64,000 nt of DNA from Gordonia lacunae (GTDB taxonomy: Bacteria; Actinomycetota; Actinomycetes; Mycobacteriales; Mycobacteriaceae): contig NZ_NGFO01000003.1 in the NCBI RefSeq assembly GCF_002149015.1, positions 1 to 64,000 of the forward strand, in the 5' to 3' direction. Below the pieces are notes generated by a model that saw nothing but the letters and a program-made list of their open reading frames with translations, had not been told where the DNA came from and did not search any database. The position numbers and the translations under genes are program-made. Shown here piece by piece: positions 26,918 to 35,331 of the stretch (positions within the stretch are counted from its first letter, which is position 1; every line of letters starts with the position of its first letter).

Positions 26918-28231
26918 ATGACCGCCAGTGTTGACTCCCCGATCCGCTCCAGCCAGACCGCGTCGCTGAGTCCGGCGCTGAAGCAGGCGACCCCCGTTGT
27001 GGTCGACACCGCGGCGGGTTCGTGGATCCGGGGCACCGACGGTCGCGACTACCTCGACTTCACCACCGGCATCGGCGTGACCAGCACCGGCCACTGCCAT
27101 CCGCACGTCGTCGCCGCCGCGCAGGCACAGTGCGCCAAGGTCATCCACGCGCAGTACACCACCGTGATGCACACCCCGCTCCTCGAGCTCACCGCGCGCC
27201 TCGGAGCGGTACTGCCCGCCGGGCTCGACTCGGTCTTCTACGCCAACTCCGGTTCCGAAGCCGTCGAAGCCGCCGTCCGCCTGGCGCGGATGGCCACCGC
27301 GAAACCCAACATCATCGTCTTCCAGGGCGGTTTCCACGGCCGCACCGTCGCGGCGGCCAGCCTGACCACCGCCGGGACGCGTTTCTCCGCGGGCTTCTCG
27401 CCCCTGATGAGCGGCGTGCACATGGCGCCGTTCCCGTACGCCTACCGCTACGGCTGGGACACCGACACCGCCGTCGATTTCGCACTGCGCGAGCTCGACT
27501 ATCTGCTGCAGTCGCGGGTCGCACCCAATGACACGGCCGCCTTCCTCATCGAGCCGGTTCTCGGCGACGGCGGATACCTGCCGACCCCGCCGCGCTTCCT
27601 CCAGGGCCTGCGGGAGCGCGCCGACCGCCACGGCATCCTCCTCGTCCTCGACGAGGTGCAGGCGGGATTCGGTCGCACCGGCAAGTTCTGGGGTCACCAG
27701 CACGCGGCGGGCCTGACCCCCGACATCCTGATCACCGCCAAGGGCCTGGCGTCGGGATTCCCGATCTCGGCGATCGCGGCACCGACGGAGTTGATGAGCA
27801 AGGCCTGGCCGGGGTCGCAGGGCGGCACATACGGCGGCAACGCCGTCGCGGCGGCCGCCGCGATCGCCACGCTCGACGTGATCGAGTCCGAGGGTCTCGT
27901 CGAGAACGCCCGCGTACGTGGTGAGCAGTTGCTCGCCGGCCTGCGCCAGGTGTGCGCGAGCTTCCCCGGCGTCGGGGACGTCCGCGGCCTGGGACTGATG
28001 GCCGGCATCGAGTTCATCACCACCGATGCCGCCGGGAACACCGCTCCCGACGCGGCGGCCGCGCTGGCCGTGCAGCAGGCCACCACTGCCCAGGGGTTGC
28101 TGTCGCTCACGTGCGGTCCGGCCGCCAACGTCGTACGACTCATTCCCGCCCTCGTGGTGACGGCCGAGGAGATCGACCTCGGTGTCGCCCGGTTCGGGGC
28201 CGCGCTCGCCGCGGCGCTCGGCCAGAACTGA
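26918..28231 (+). CDS. gabT: 4-aminobutyrate (GABA)-type aminotransferase, class III
   Basis: Moves an omega-amino group to 2-oxoglutarate; GABA gives succinate semialdehyde. 437 residues, PLP fold type I, class III. YANSGSEAVEAAVRLARMAT and FQGGFHGRT form the PLP/cofactor region; VLDEVQAGFGRTGKFWGHQHAAGLTPDILITAKGLASGFPIS holds the PLP Lys275 (codon 27740-27742) and the Asp of the DEVQ motif; YGGNAVAAAAAIATLDVI is the usual phosphate contact. First gene of the operon; the GntR-type operator lies 28 bp upstream and the next gene starts 14 bp after it. 2,4-Diaminobutyrate:2-oxoglutarate aminotransferase (DoeD) activity is a serious alternative given the ectoine-hydrolase-like gene. Confidence 0.88.
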   Translation: MTASVDSPIRSSQTASLSPALKQATPVVVDTAAGSWIRGTDGRDYLDFTTGIGVTSTGHCHPHVVAAAQAQCAKVIHAQYTTVMHTPLLELTARLGAVLPAGLDSVFYANSGSEAVEAAVRLARMATAKPNIIVFQGGFHGRTVAAASLTTAGTRFSAGFSPLMSGVHMAPFPYAYRYGWDTDTAVDFALRELDYLLQSRVAPNDTAAFLIEPVLGDGGYLPTPPRFLQGLRERADRHGILLVLDEVQAGFGRTGKFWGHQHAAGLTPDILITAKGLASGFPISAIAAPTELMSKAWPGSQGGTYGGNAVAAAAAIATLDVIESEGLVENARVRGEQLLAGLRQVCASFPGVGDVRGLGLMAGIEFITTDAAGNTAPDAAAALAVQQATTAQGLLSLTCGPAANVVRLIPALVVTAEEIDLGVARFGAALAAALGQN

Positions 28232-28245
28232 CAGCCCGGTCACCG

Positions 28246-31200
28246 ATGCCACGGGTGGACATCGCCGCCGAACTCGCCGAACTCGGTGTCGATGCGGACT
28301 CCTCGACACGTCGCCTCGCCGAATACTCCTACGACGCCTCCAATTACCGCGTCTCCCCGCTGGCCGTCACCTTCCCGCGCACCGCGCGAGAGGTCGCGAC
28401 GGTGGTCAGGTGGTGTCATGAGCACCGGATCCCGGTGATCCCCCGCGGGGGCGGGACCTCCATGGGCGGCAACGCGATCGGACCCGGCGTCGTGATCGAC
28501 CTGTCCCGGCATCTCGACCGGGTCCTGTCCGTCGACGCCGGATCCGCGACCGCGGTCGCGGGTGCGGGCATCGTCCTGACGACCCTCGCCGCCGACGCAC
28601 GAGCCACCACCGGCGGCGCGCTCACGTTCGCGCCGGACCCGTCGTCGGCGTCGCGCGCGACCCTGGGCGGCGCGATCGGCAACGACGCCTGCGGCAATCA
28701 CTCGGTCCGTCACGGCCGCACCAGCGATCACATCGTCGAACTCCATCTCGTCACGGCGCAGGGACTGCTGCTCACCGCAACCCGCGACGGCCTGCGGGCC
28801 ACCGATCCCGCCGATGCCGCGGCAGCGGCGCGGGCGGCCGAGATCAGCGATTCGCTACGGGAGCTGACCGCTGCGAACCTGGCGATCCTGCGCACCCAGC
28901 TCGAGACCATCCCGAGGCAGGTCTCCGGATATCATCTCGCGAAGCTGCTGCCGGAGAACGGTTTCGATGTGGCCCGAACACTCGTCGGCAGCGAGGGAAC
29001 CTGCGCGCTCGTCGTGTCCGCGACCGTGATGCTCGTGCCGGTCCCGACTTCACAACTCCTGCTGTGTGTGGGCTATCGCTCCCCCGCCGACGCCGCCCGG
29101 GACGTCCCGGCGATCCTCCCGTTCGCCCCGTCGGCCATCGAGGGCATCGACCGCAAGATCGTCGCCACGATGGCGGCGCGACGTGGGCGCGAGTCCGTCG
29201 CCGGCCTGCCCGACGGATCCGCATGGCTGTTCATCGATCTCGACGACCACAGCGCCGCCGAGCACTCGGAAGCCGACGTGCCCGCAACCGCCAAACGCCT
29301 TCTGGACCACCTGCGGGCGCAGGGACGGATGATCGACGCCACGGTGGTCGACGACCCTGCTCGACGCCGGGCGCTGTGGCGGGTCCGCGAAGACGGCGCG
29401 GGCCTGTCGTCGCGCCTCGCCGATCCCGACGACGAGAGCATCGGCGACGGTTACGAATCCTGGCCGGGCTGGGAGGACGCCGCCGTCGCACCCGAGCGAC
29501 TCGCCGACTACCTCGACGACTTCGCCGACCTGCTCGATCGGCACGGCCTCACCGGGGTCATGTACGGGCACTTCGGCGCCGGATGCATGCACGTCCGCAT
29601 CACGTTCGACCTGCGCTCCCCCGAGGGGCGGGCGGTGATGGCGCGCTTCTGCACCGAGGCCGCCGAACTCGTGGTGCGCCACGGCGGTTCGCTGTCCGGC
29701 GAGCACGGCGACGGGCGGGCCCGGTCGGCACTCCTGCCCATCATGTACACCCCGGCGATGATGTCGGCCTTCGCCCGGTTCAAGTCGATCTGGGACCCGC
29801 GCGGAATCCTCAACCCGGGCAGCATCATCGACGCGCCCCCGATCACCGCCGACCTCGCGCTCGCCGAGGTGCCGCGGCGCACCTGGCCCACCGCCTTCAC
29901 GCTCGGACACGAACTCCCGCTCGTCGACCCGTTCGTGCACGCCGTGCAGGGGTGCATCGGTGTCGGGCGGTGCCGCGCGGACTCCGGCGGAGTGATGTGC
30001 CCGAGCTACAAAGCCACTCGTGACGAGAAGGACTCCACCCGCGGGCGCGCCCGCGTGCTGCAGGACATGGTCCGCACCGCGCCGAGTGTCGACGAGGGCT
30101 GGCGGTCGACCGATGTCGCCGAAGCGCTGGAGCTGTGCCTGTCGTGCAAGGCGTGTTCCACCGACTGCCCGACCGGCGTCGACATGGCCACCTACAAGTC
30201 GGAGTTCCTCGATCATCACTATCGGCGCCGGCTCCGTCCGCTGTCGCACTACTCCCTCGGGTGGATGCCTGCGTGGCTCTCGGCAGCGGGGCTCGCGGCG
30301 CCCGTCCTCAACCGCGCACTGCGATCCCGGCTCAGCGGTCTCGCCGCGCGCGCCGGCGGACTCGACCCCCGGCGCACGATGCCCGCGTTCGCCACCCGGC
30401 AGGCGCGGCGCACCCACCTCGCAGCGCTCTCCCCGGTCGACGAGAGTTCCACGGTCGTGTTGTTCGTCGACTCCTTCACCCGCGCCTTCCGGCCGCACGT
30501 CGCCACCGCGGTCGCCGAGATCCTCGGTGCTGCCCACCCCGTCGACTGTGCATCGAATCCCGTCGACCGTGCACCCGATCCCGCCGACCGTGCACCCGAT
30601 CCCGTCGACCGTGCACCCGATCCCGTCGACCGTGCACCCGATTCCGTCGGCTGTGCGGCCGACAACTGTTGCGGTCTCACCTGGATCTCGACGGGACAGC
30701 TCGACCGTGCCCGAAAGGTACTGCGTCGCACCGTCGCCGACCTCGACGACGGGACGGACCGGCCGATCGTGGTGGTCGAACCCAGTTGCGCCGCGGCGCT
30801 GGCGAAGGATCTGCCCGAACTCGTCCCGACCGGCGCCGCGCGCCGCGTCGCCGCACGGGTGCGGAGTTTCGCCGCCCACGTACCCGCACTGCTCGACACG
30901 GGTTGGCGACCGCCGCCCCTGCCCGACGAGGTCACGTTGCAGACCCACTGCCACGAGTACGCGGTGTTCGGCGCCCGGGTCGGCATCGCCGCCCTCGAGG
31001 CACTCGGGGTCACCGTGCACACCGCAGACGGATGCTGCGGTGTCGCAGGCAACTTCGGCTTCGAGAAAGGGCACTACGAGGTCAGCATGGCCGTCGCCGA
31101 GAACGGTCTGGCTCCGGCGCTGCGGAACGCCCCCGAACGGCCGGTCGTCACCGACGGTTTCAGCTGCGCGATGGCCGTCGAACACCTCGCGACCGTGGAC

Positions 31201-31299
31201 GACGGCCTCTCCCCCGGTCACGTCCGCGGAGTCCACCTCGCCGAACTGCTCACGTCAGCACCCGACCCAGCGACCGATTCCCGAGGAGTACGACCATGA
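28246..31299 (+). CDS. FAD-linked/Fe-S D-2-hydroxyacid dehydrogenase (YdiJ/D-2-HGDH-like fusion)
   Basis: 1017 residues: N-terminal FAD_binding_4 domain (PVIPRGGGTSMGGNAIGPGVVIDLSRHL, ~58-90; PSSASRATLGGAIGNDACGNHSV), FAD-linked oxidase C-terminal domain (MYGHFGAGCMHVRI, HGGSLSGEHGDGRARS), then a 4Fe-4S ferredoxin-like region (ELCLSCKACSTDCPTGVDMATYKSEF, ~627-650) and CCG domains (NCCGLTWISTGQL; DGCCGVAGNFGFE). Same architecture as E. coli YdiJ and other D-2-hydroxyglutarate/D-lactate dehydrogenases. In a GABA operon it could return D-2-hydroxyglutarate to 2-oxoglutarate; this is inference. Residues ~765-806 contain a 6-unit DNA-encoded repeat (P-V-D-R-A-P-D). Overlaps gabD by ATGA. Start ATG 28246 lies 14 bp after gabT. 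Confidence 0.87.
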   Translation: MPRVDIAAELAELGVDADSSTRRLAEYSYDASNYRVSPLAVTFPRTAREVATVVRWCHEHRIPVIPRGGGTSMGGNAIGPGVVIDLSRHLDRVLSVDAGSATAVAGAGIVLTTLAADARATTGGALTFAPDPSSASRATLGGAIGNDACGNHSVRHGRTSDHIVELHLVTAQGLLLTATRDGLRATDPADAAAAARAAEISDSLRELTAANLAILRTQLETIPRQVSGYHLAKLLPENGFDVARTLVGSEGTCALVVSATVMLVPVPTSQLLLCVGYRSPADAARDVPAILPFAPSAIEGIDRKIVATMAARRGRESVAGLPDGSAWLFIDLDDHSAAEHSEADVPATAKRLLDHLRAQGRMIDATVVDDPARRRALWRVREDGAGLSSRLADPDDESIGDGYESWPGWEDAAVAPERLADYLDDFADLLDRHGLTGVMYGHFGAGCMHVRITFDLRSPEGRAVMARFCTEAAELVVRHGGSLSGEHGDGRARSALLPIMYTPAMMSAFARFKSIWDPRGILNPGSIIDAPPITADLALAEVPRRTWPTAFTLGHELPLVDPFVHAVQGCIGVGRCRADSGGVMCPSYKATRDEKDSTRGRARVLQDMVRTAPSVDEGWRSTDVAEALELCLSCKACSTDCPTGVDMATYKSEFLDHHYRRRLRPLSHYSLGWMPAWLSAAGLAAPVLNRALRSRLSGLAARAGGLDPRRTMPAFATRQARRTHLAALSPVDESSTVVLFVDSFTRAFRPHVATAVAEILGAAHPVDCASNPVDRAPDPADRAPDPVDRAPDPVDRAPDSVGCAADNCCGLTWISTGQLDRARKVLRRTVADLDDGTDRPIVVVEPSCAAALAKDLPELVPTGAARRVAARVRSFAAHVPALLDTGWRPPPLPDEVTLQTHCHEYAVFGARVGIAALEALGVTVHTADGCCGVAGNFGFEKGHYEVSMAVAENGLAPALRNAPERPVVTDGFSCAMAVEHLATVDDGLSPGHVRGVHLAELLTSAPDPATDSRGVRP
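30538..30663 (+). repeat. Six in-frame 21-bp tandem repeats inside the dehydrogenase gene
   Basis: Units start with CCCGTCGACCGTGCACCCGAT-type sequence at 30538, 30559, 30580, 30601, 30622 and 30643; the four central copies differ at one or no position, the end copies are degenerate. 21 bp is seven codons, so the reading frame is kept and the protein gains P-V-D-R-A-P-D units just before NCCGLTWISTG. The same unit in reverse orientation recurs at 41963-42046. Confidence 0.88.
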
Positions 31300-32828
31300 C
31301 GGCCCCCGCCCCAGCTACCCCGCACATCGCCGGTCCCCACTCAGGCCCCGACGCCGTGTCACGCGTCCGCACCGATCTCTTCATCGACGGCACATGGACC
31401 CCGGCCGCGTCGGGCGAGCGATTCGAGGTGGTCAACCCGGCCACCGGCGAGGTACTCGCCCGAGTCGCCGACGCCGACGCCACCGACGCCCGGCGCGCGC
31501 TCGAGATCGCGGCAGCGCACCAGGGCGACTGGGCGGCGACCTCACCGCGGTACCGCAGCGAGATCCTCTATCGCGCAAACCAATTGATCATGGCTCGCGT
31601 GGACGAGATCGCCGCGGTGATGACCGCCGAGATGGGTAAGCCACTTGCCGAGGCCAAGGGTGAGGTCGCCTACGGCGCCGAGTTCTTCCGGTGGTTCGCC
31701 GAGGAGGCGGTCCGCATCGGTGGCGACTCCACCACCACCGGCGATGGATCGCACCGGATCGTGGTGACCAGGCAGCCCGTGGGCCCGTGCATCCTCATCA
31801 CGCCGTGGAACTTCCCACTGGCCATGGGGACCCGCAAGATCGGCCCTGCGGTCGCGGCGGGCTGCACCATGGTTCTCAAACCTGCCGAACTGACCCCACT
31901 CACCACTCTGCTGCTCGCCGAGATCCTCGTCGAGGCGGGTTTGCCGCCCGGGGTGCTGAACGTCGTCACCACCAGCGACCCGTCGACCGTCGTCACCGAG
32001 TGGATGGAAAGCGGACTCGCCCGCAAGATCAGCTTCACCGGGTCGACCGAGGTGGGGAAACTCCTCCTGCGCCAGGCGGCGGGGACGGTCATGCGAACGT
32101 CGATGGAACTGGGCGGCAACGCGCCGTTCATCGTGTGCGCCGACGCGGACGTCTCCCGAGCCGTCGACGGACTGATGTTCGCCAAGATGCGGAACATCGG
32201 CCAGGCCTGCACGGCGGCCAATCGAGTTTTCGTGCATCGCAGCGTGATCGACGAGTTCACCGACGCCTTCGCCGCGAAGATGAGCGCCCTGCGGGTGGGT
32301 GATGGTGCCGCCGAGGGTGTCCAGGTCGGCCCCCTCGTCGAATCGAAAGCCGTCGAGAAGGTCTCGGCACTGGTGTCCGACGCCGTGGCAAAGGGCGCCA
32401 GAGTCGTCTGCGGGGGCGAGAACCCCGACGGCCCGGGCTTCTTCTATCCGCCGACCGTACTGACCGGCGTCGGGCTCGACGCGGATCTCACGCGCACCGA
32501 GATCTTCGGACCCGTCGCCGCGATCATTCCGTTCGGCACTGCCGACGAGCCGGACGATCCCGCGGCCGACGACGAGGTCCTCGCGCTGGCCAACGACACC
32601 CCCTGGGGGTTGGTCGGCTACCTGTTCAGCCAGGATGTCGATCGCTGCGCCAGACTGTCGGCTGCGCTGGAAACCGGTATGGTCGGGGTCAACACCGGCA
32701 CCGTGTCCAATCCGGCAGCCCCGTTCGGGGGTGTCAAGGAATCCGGACTCGGCCGCGAAGGTGGACGCGTGGGCATCGAGGAATTCCTCGACATGAAGTA
32801 CACCGCCACGCCCATTCCCCGTCGCTGA
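31296..32828 (+). CDS. gabD: Succinate-semialdehyde dehydrogenase (NAD(P)+)
   Basis: Oxidises succinate semialdehyde to succinate, finishing GABA degradation. 510 residues, ALDH superfamily. NAD-binding ILITPWNFPLAM and GFTGSTEVGKLL (as ISFTGSTEVG), catalytic Glu271 in MELGGNAPFIV, catalytic Cys305 in MRNIGQACTAANR (Cys of the Q-x-C motif). Early body GDWAATSPRYRSEILYRANQLIM and EMGKPLAEAKGEVAYGAEFFRWFAEEA are GabD-typical. ATG 31296 overlaps the previous stop and has GAGGAG 7 bp upstream. With GabT it would convert GABA to succinate; aspartate-semialdehyde dehydrogenase (DoeC-like) is an alternative in an ectoine setting. Confidence 0.9.
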   Translation: MTAPAPATPHIAGPHSGPDAVSRVRTDLFIDGTWTPAASGERFEVVNPATGEVLARVADADATDARRALEIAAAHQGDWAATSPRYRSEILYRANQLIMARVDEIAAVMTAEMGKPLAEAKGEVAYGAEFFRWFAEEAVRIGGDSTTTGDGSHRIVVTRQPVGPCILITPWNFPLAMGTRKIGPAVAAGCTMVLKPAELTPLTTLLLAEILVEAGLPPGVLNVVTTSDPSTVVTEWMESGLARKISFTGSTEVGKLLLRQAAGTVMRTSMELGGNAPFIVCADADVSRAVDGLMFAKMRNIGQACTAANRVFVHRSVIDEFTDAFAAKMSALRVGDGAAEGVQVGPLVESKAVEKVSALVSDAVAKGARVVCGGENPDGPGFFYPPTVLTGVGLDADLTRTEIFGPVAAIIPFGTADEPDDPAADDEVLALANDTPWGLVGYLFSQDVDRCARLSAALETGMVGVNTGTVSNPAAPFGGVKESGLGREGGRVGIEEFLDMKYTATPIPRR

Positions 32829-32874
32829 CAAGAGTTTCCGGAACGAGTCCCGTTCAGACAGGAGCGCGAAGACC

Positions 32875-34068
32875 ATGTACCTGGGTGCTCAGCTCTTCAC
32901 CGACAGCGAGTACGAACAGCGCCTGACCCGAGTCCGCGAACTCATGGACCGACAGGGTCTGTCGGCGATCATCGTCACCGATCCGGCCAACATCTTCTAC
33001 TTGATCGGTTACAACGCCTGGTCGTTCTACACCCCGCAGATGCTGTTCGTGCCGATCGACGGCGAGATGGTCTTCTACGCTCGCGAGATGGATGCGCATG
33101 GCGCACACCGGACGACATGGTTGCCCGCCGACCAGATCGTCGGCTATCCGGAGAGCTACGTGCACCGGCCGCACCTGCACCCGTTCGACTGGGTCGCCTG
33201 GTCGTTGCGCCAGCGACACCTCATCGCCCCGGCGTCCAACACCGGTTCGGTGGGCTTGGAGATGGACTCACACTTCTTCTCCCCCAAGGCCTACCGTGCG
33301 CTGTTCAACGCGATCCCGGAGTGGAAGCTCGTCGACAACTTCGAGCTGGTCAACTGGGTGCGCTCGGTCAAATCCGACGCCGAGGTGCAGCTGATGCGTC
33401 AGGCGGGGATGGTGTGCTCGACGGCGATGCGCGCCGCCATCGACACCATCGACATCGGTGTCCGGCAATGTGATGCCGCCGCCGCCATCTCGCAGGCACA
33501 GATCACCGGAACCCCGGAGTACGGCGGCGATTACCCGGCGATCGTGCCGATGATGCCCACCGGCGCCGCGGCCGACACCCCCCACCTCACCTGGCATCAG
33601 GGCACTTTCGTGGAAGACGAGGCGGTCGTCATCGAATTGACCGGTGCGCACAACCGATATCATTGCCCGCTCGCCCGGACGGTGTCGCTCGGCACCCCGA
33701 GCAAGGACCTCGACTACGTCGCCAAGGCGACCGCCGAGGGACTGAACAACGTGTTGGAGGCCATCAAACCGGGCGTGGCCACGCGCGAACTCGCTTCCAC
33801 GTGGAACTGGACGCTCGCGAAGTACGGCCTCGAGAAGCCCTCGCGCCTCGGCTATTCGATCGGGATCGGCTATCCCCCCGACTGGGGTGAGCGCACCATC
33901 AGCATCCGCAGCGAGGACGAATCGGTGCTCGAGACCAACATGACCTTCCACATCGTCTGCGGAATGTGGATGGACAACTACGGTTTCGAGTTGTCCGAGT
34001 CGGTGCGCGTCAGCCCGACCGGCGTGGAGACGTTCACCGACTTCCCCCGCGAACTGATCCAGAAATAG
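32875..34068 (+). CDS. Ectoine-hydrolase-like protein (DoeA/EutD type, M24 fold)
   Basis: 397 residues with the creatinase/aminopeptidase P pita-bread fold. Ectoine hydrolase marks: NAWSFYTPQM near residue 43 (GYDGWSFY in the family), EMDAHGAHRTTWLPADQIVGYPESYVHRPHLHPFDW, and RLGYSIGIGYPPDWGERTISIRSED with MTFHIVCGMWMDNYGFELSESVRV. The M24 metal-ligand aspartates appear replaced (IELTGAHNRYHCPLARTV), as in metal-independent DoeA. Known members open ectoine to N-acetyl-2,4-diaminobutyrate. Here no eutB, eutC or eutE homologue is in the window, so another cyclic amidine or amide is possible. GGAGCG eight bases before ATG fixes the start; 46 bp after gabD. Confidence 0.8.
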   Translation: MYLGAQLFTDSEYEQRLTRVRELMDRQGLSAIIVTDPANIFYLIGYNAWSFYTPQMLFVPIDGEMVFYAREMDAHGAHRTTWLPADQIVGYPESYVHRPHLHPFDWVAWSLRQRHLIAPASNTGSVGLEMDSHFFSPKAYRALFNAIPEWKLVDNFELVNWVRSVKSDAEVQLMRQAGMVCSTAMRAAIDTIDIGVRQCDAAAAISQAQITGTPEYGGDYPAIVPMMPTGAAADTPHLTWHQGTFVEDEAVVIELTGAHNRYHCPLARTVSLGTPSKDLDYVAKATAEGLNNVLEAIKPGVATRELASTWNWTLAKYGLEKPSRLGYSIGIGYPPDWGERTISIRSEDESVLETNMTFHIVCGMWMDNYGFELSESVRVSPTGVETFTDFPRELIQK

Positions 34069-34083
34069 CCACAGAGAGACGAG

Positions 34084-35331
34084 GTGAGGAAAGTGACCAC
34101 AACCGAAACCGCCTACCAGACCCGGCATTCGGCACCGACACTGCCGTTGGCGGGCCGCGCCAAGGACCTCGTCGGTTCGATGATCGACTCGTCGACCTCG
34201 CTGCTGGCCGCGCAGTCACACGACATCGTGCGTTTCGCGATGGGCTCGCCGGCCGACGAGGCCGTGCCGGCCGACGAGTTCCGTCAGATCGCCGGCGAGA
34301 TCCTGGACAACACATCGTTCACCTACGGGGCGACGGAGGGCGAACCCCGGCTGCTACAGCTCCTCGTCGACTACCTGGCCACGACTCCCGACCTGTCGTC
34401 CCTCGACCGGCTGGTCATCACCACCGGTGGGATGCAGGGACTCGACCTCGCCTGCAAGCTGTTCGTCGACCCCGGAGACCTGGTCGTCGTCGAGTCCCCG
34501 ACGTACACCAACGGCAGCGCGACCGCGCTCTCCTATGGCGCGCAACTGCTCGAGGTGCCCGTCGACGACGACGGCATGCAGGTCGACCAGTTGGCGACCC
34601 TCGTCGCGCGGACCCGTCAGACGCCCAAGGCGATCTACACCATCCCGACGTTCCAGAATCCGTCCGGCGTCACCATGTCCGAGGAACGACGCCGCGAGTT
34701 GCTGCGGCTGGCGCACACCTGGGGGTCGGTGATCATCGACGACGACCCGTACGGGCTGTTGCGATTCGCCGGGACCGACATCCCGACCTTCCAGACCCTG
34801 AGCCCCGGTGATCCGCTGATCTTCTCGGTGCGCACCTTCTCCAAGATCCTCGCCCCCGGCTGGCGGGTCGGCTGGGTCGACGCCGATCCGTCGCTGCGCC
34901 AACTGCTGATCAACGGCAAGCAGGCGATGGACACCTGCACCAACGTGCCCAATCAGCACATCGTCGCCGAGTACATCGCCCGCGGCGGTCTCGAGGACCA
35001 CCTCGCCGGTATCCGCCTGCTGTACCGGGAGCGCAAGAACGCCATGCTCGATGCGATCGGGCGTCATCTGGGCGATCGGGTGGTGACCACGAACCCTGCC
35101 GGCGGTTTCTTCCTGTGGGTCACGCTGCGCGAGGAGTTCGCCGAGATCGACACGCGGGAACTCTTCGAGGTCGCCCTCGCCGACGGGGTGGCGTTCATCC
35201 CCGGCCCCGCGTTGTCACCGGGCGGACGATTCCGCAACTCGATGCGTCTCTGTTTCGCCTCGAGCACACCCGAACGAATCGACGAGGGTGTCCGACGTCT
35301 CACGGCCAGTCTTGAGAAGATGGTCGGGTGA
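34084..35331 (+). CDS. PLP-dependent aminotransferase, LysN/MocR-like class I/II
   Basis: 415 residues, class I/II fold without the N-terminal GntR domain of MocR proteins. Substrate-side TTGGMQGLDLACKLFVDPGDLVVVESPTYTNG, cofactor Asp/Tyr region IIDDDPYGLLRF, PLP lysine in FSKILAPGWRVGW (Lys254) and C-terminal GGFFLWVTL. Close relatives are 2-aminoadipate and branched-chain/aromatic aminotransferases; here a role in removing the 2-amino group of a diaminoacid intermediate is conceivable. Two GTG starts compete (34084, 34093); 34084 has AGAGAGACGAG just before it. GTGA overlap with the M20 gene downstream. Confidence 0.85.
   Translation: MRKVTTTETAYQTRHSAPTLPLAGRAKDLVGSMIDSSTSLLAAQSHDIVRFAMGSPADEAVPADEFRQIAGEILDNTSFTYGATEGEPRLLQLLVDYLATTPDLSSLDRLVITTGGMQGLDLACKLFVDPGDLVVVESPTYTNGSATALSYGAQLLEVPVDDDGMQVDQLATLVARTRQTPKAIYTIPTFQNPSGVTMSEERRRELLRLAHTWGSVIIDDDPYGLLRFAGTDIPTFQTLSPGDPLIFSVRTFSKILAPGWRVGWVDADPSLRQLLINGKQAMDTCTNVPNQHIVAEYIARGGLEDHLAGIRLLYRERKNAMLDAIGRHLGDRVVTTNPAGGFFLWVTLREEFAEIDTRELFEVALADGVAFIPGPALSPGGRFRNSMRLCFASSTPERIDEGVRRLTASLEKMVG

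Noticed and set aside
29050..31236. 728-codon minus-strand frame antisense to the dehydrogenase
   Set aside because: Shadow of the 28246-31299 gene; the T-V-D-G-I-G repeats it shows are the reverse reading of the 21-bp minisatellite.
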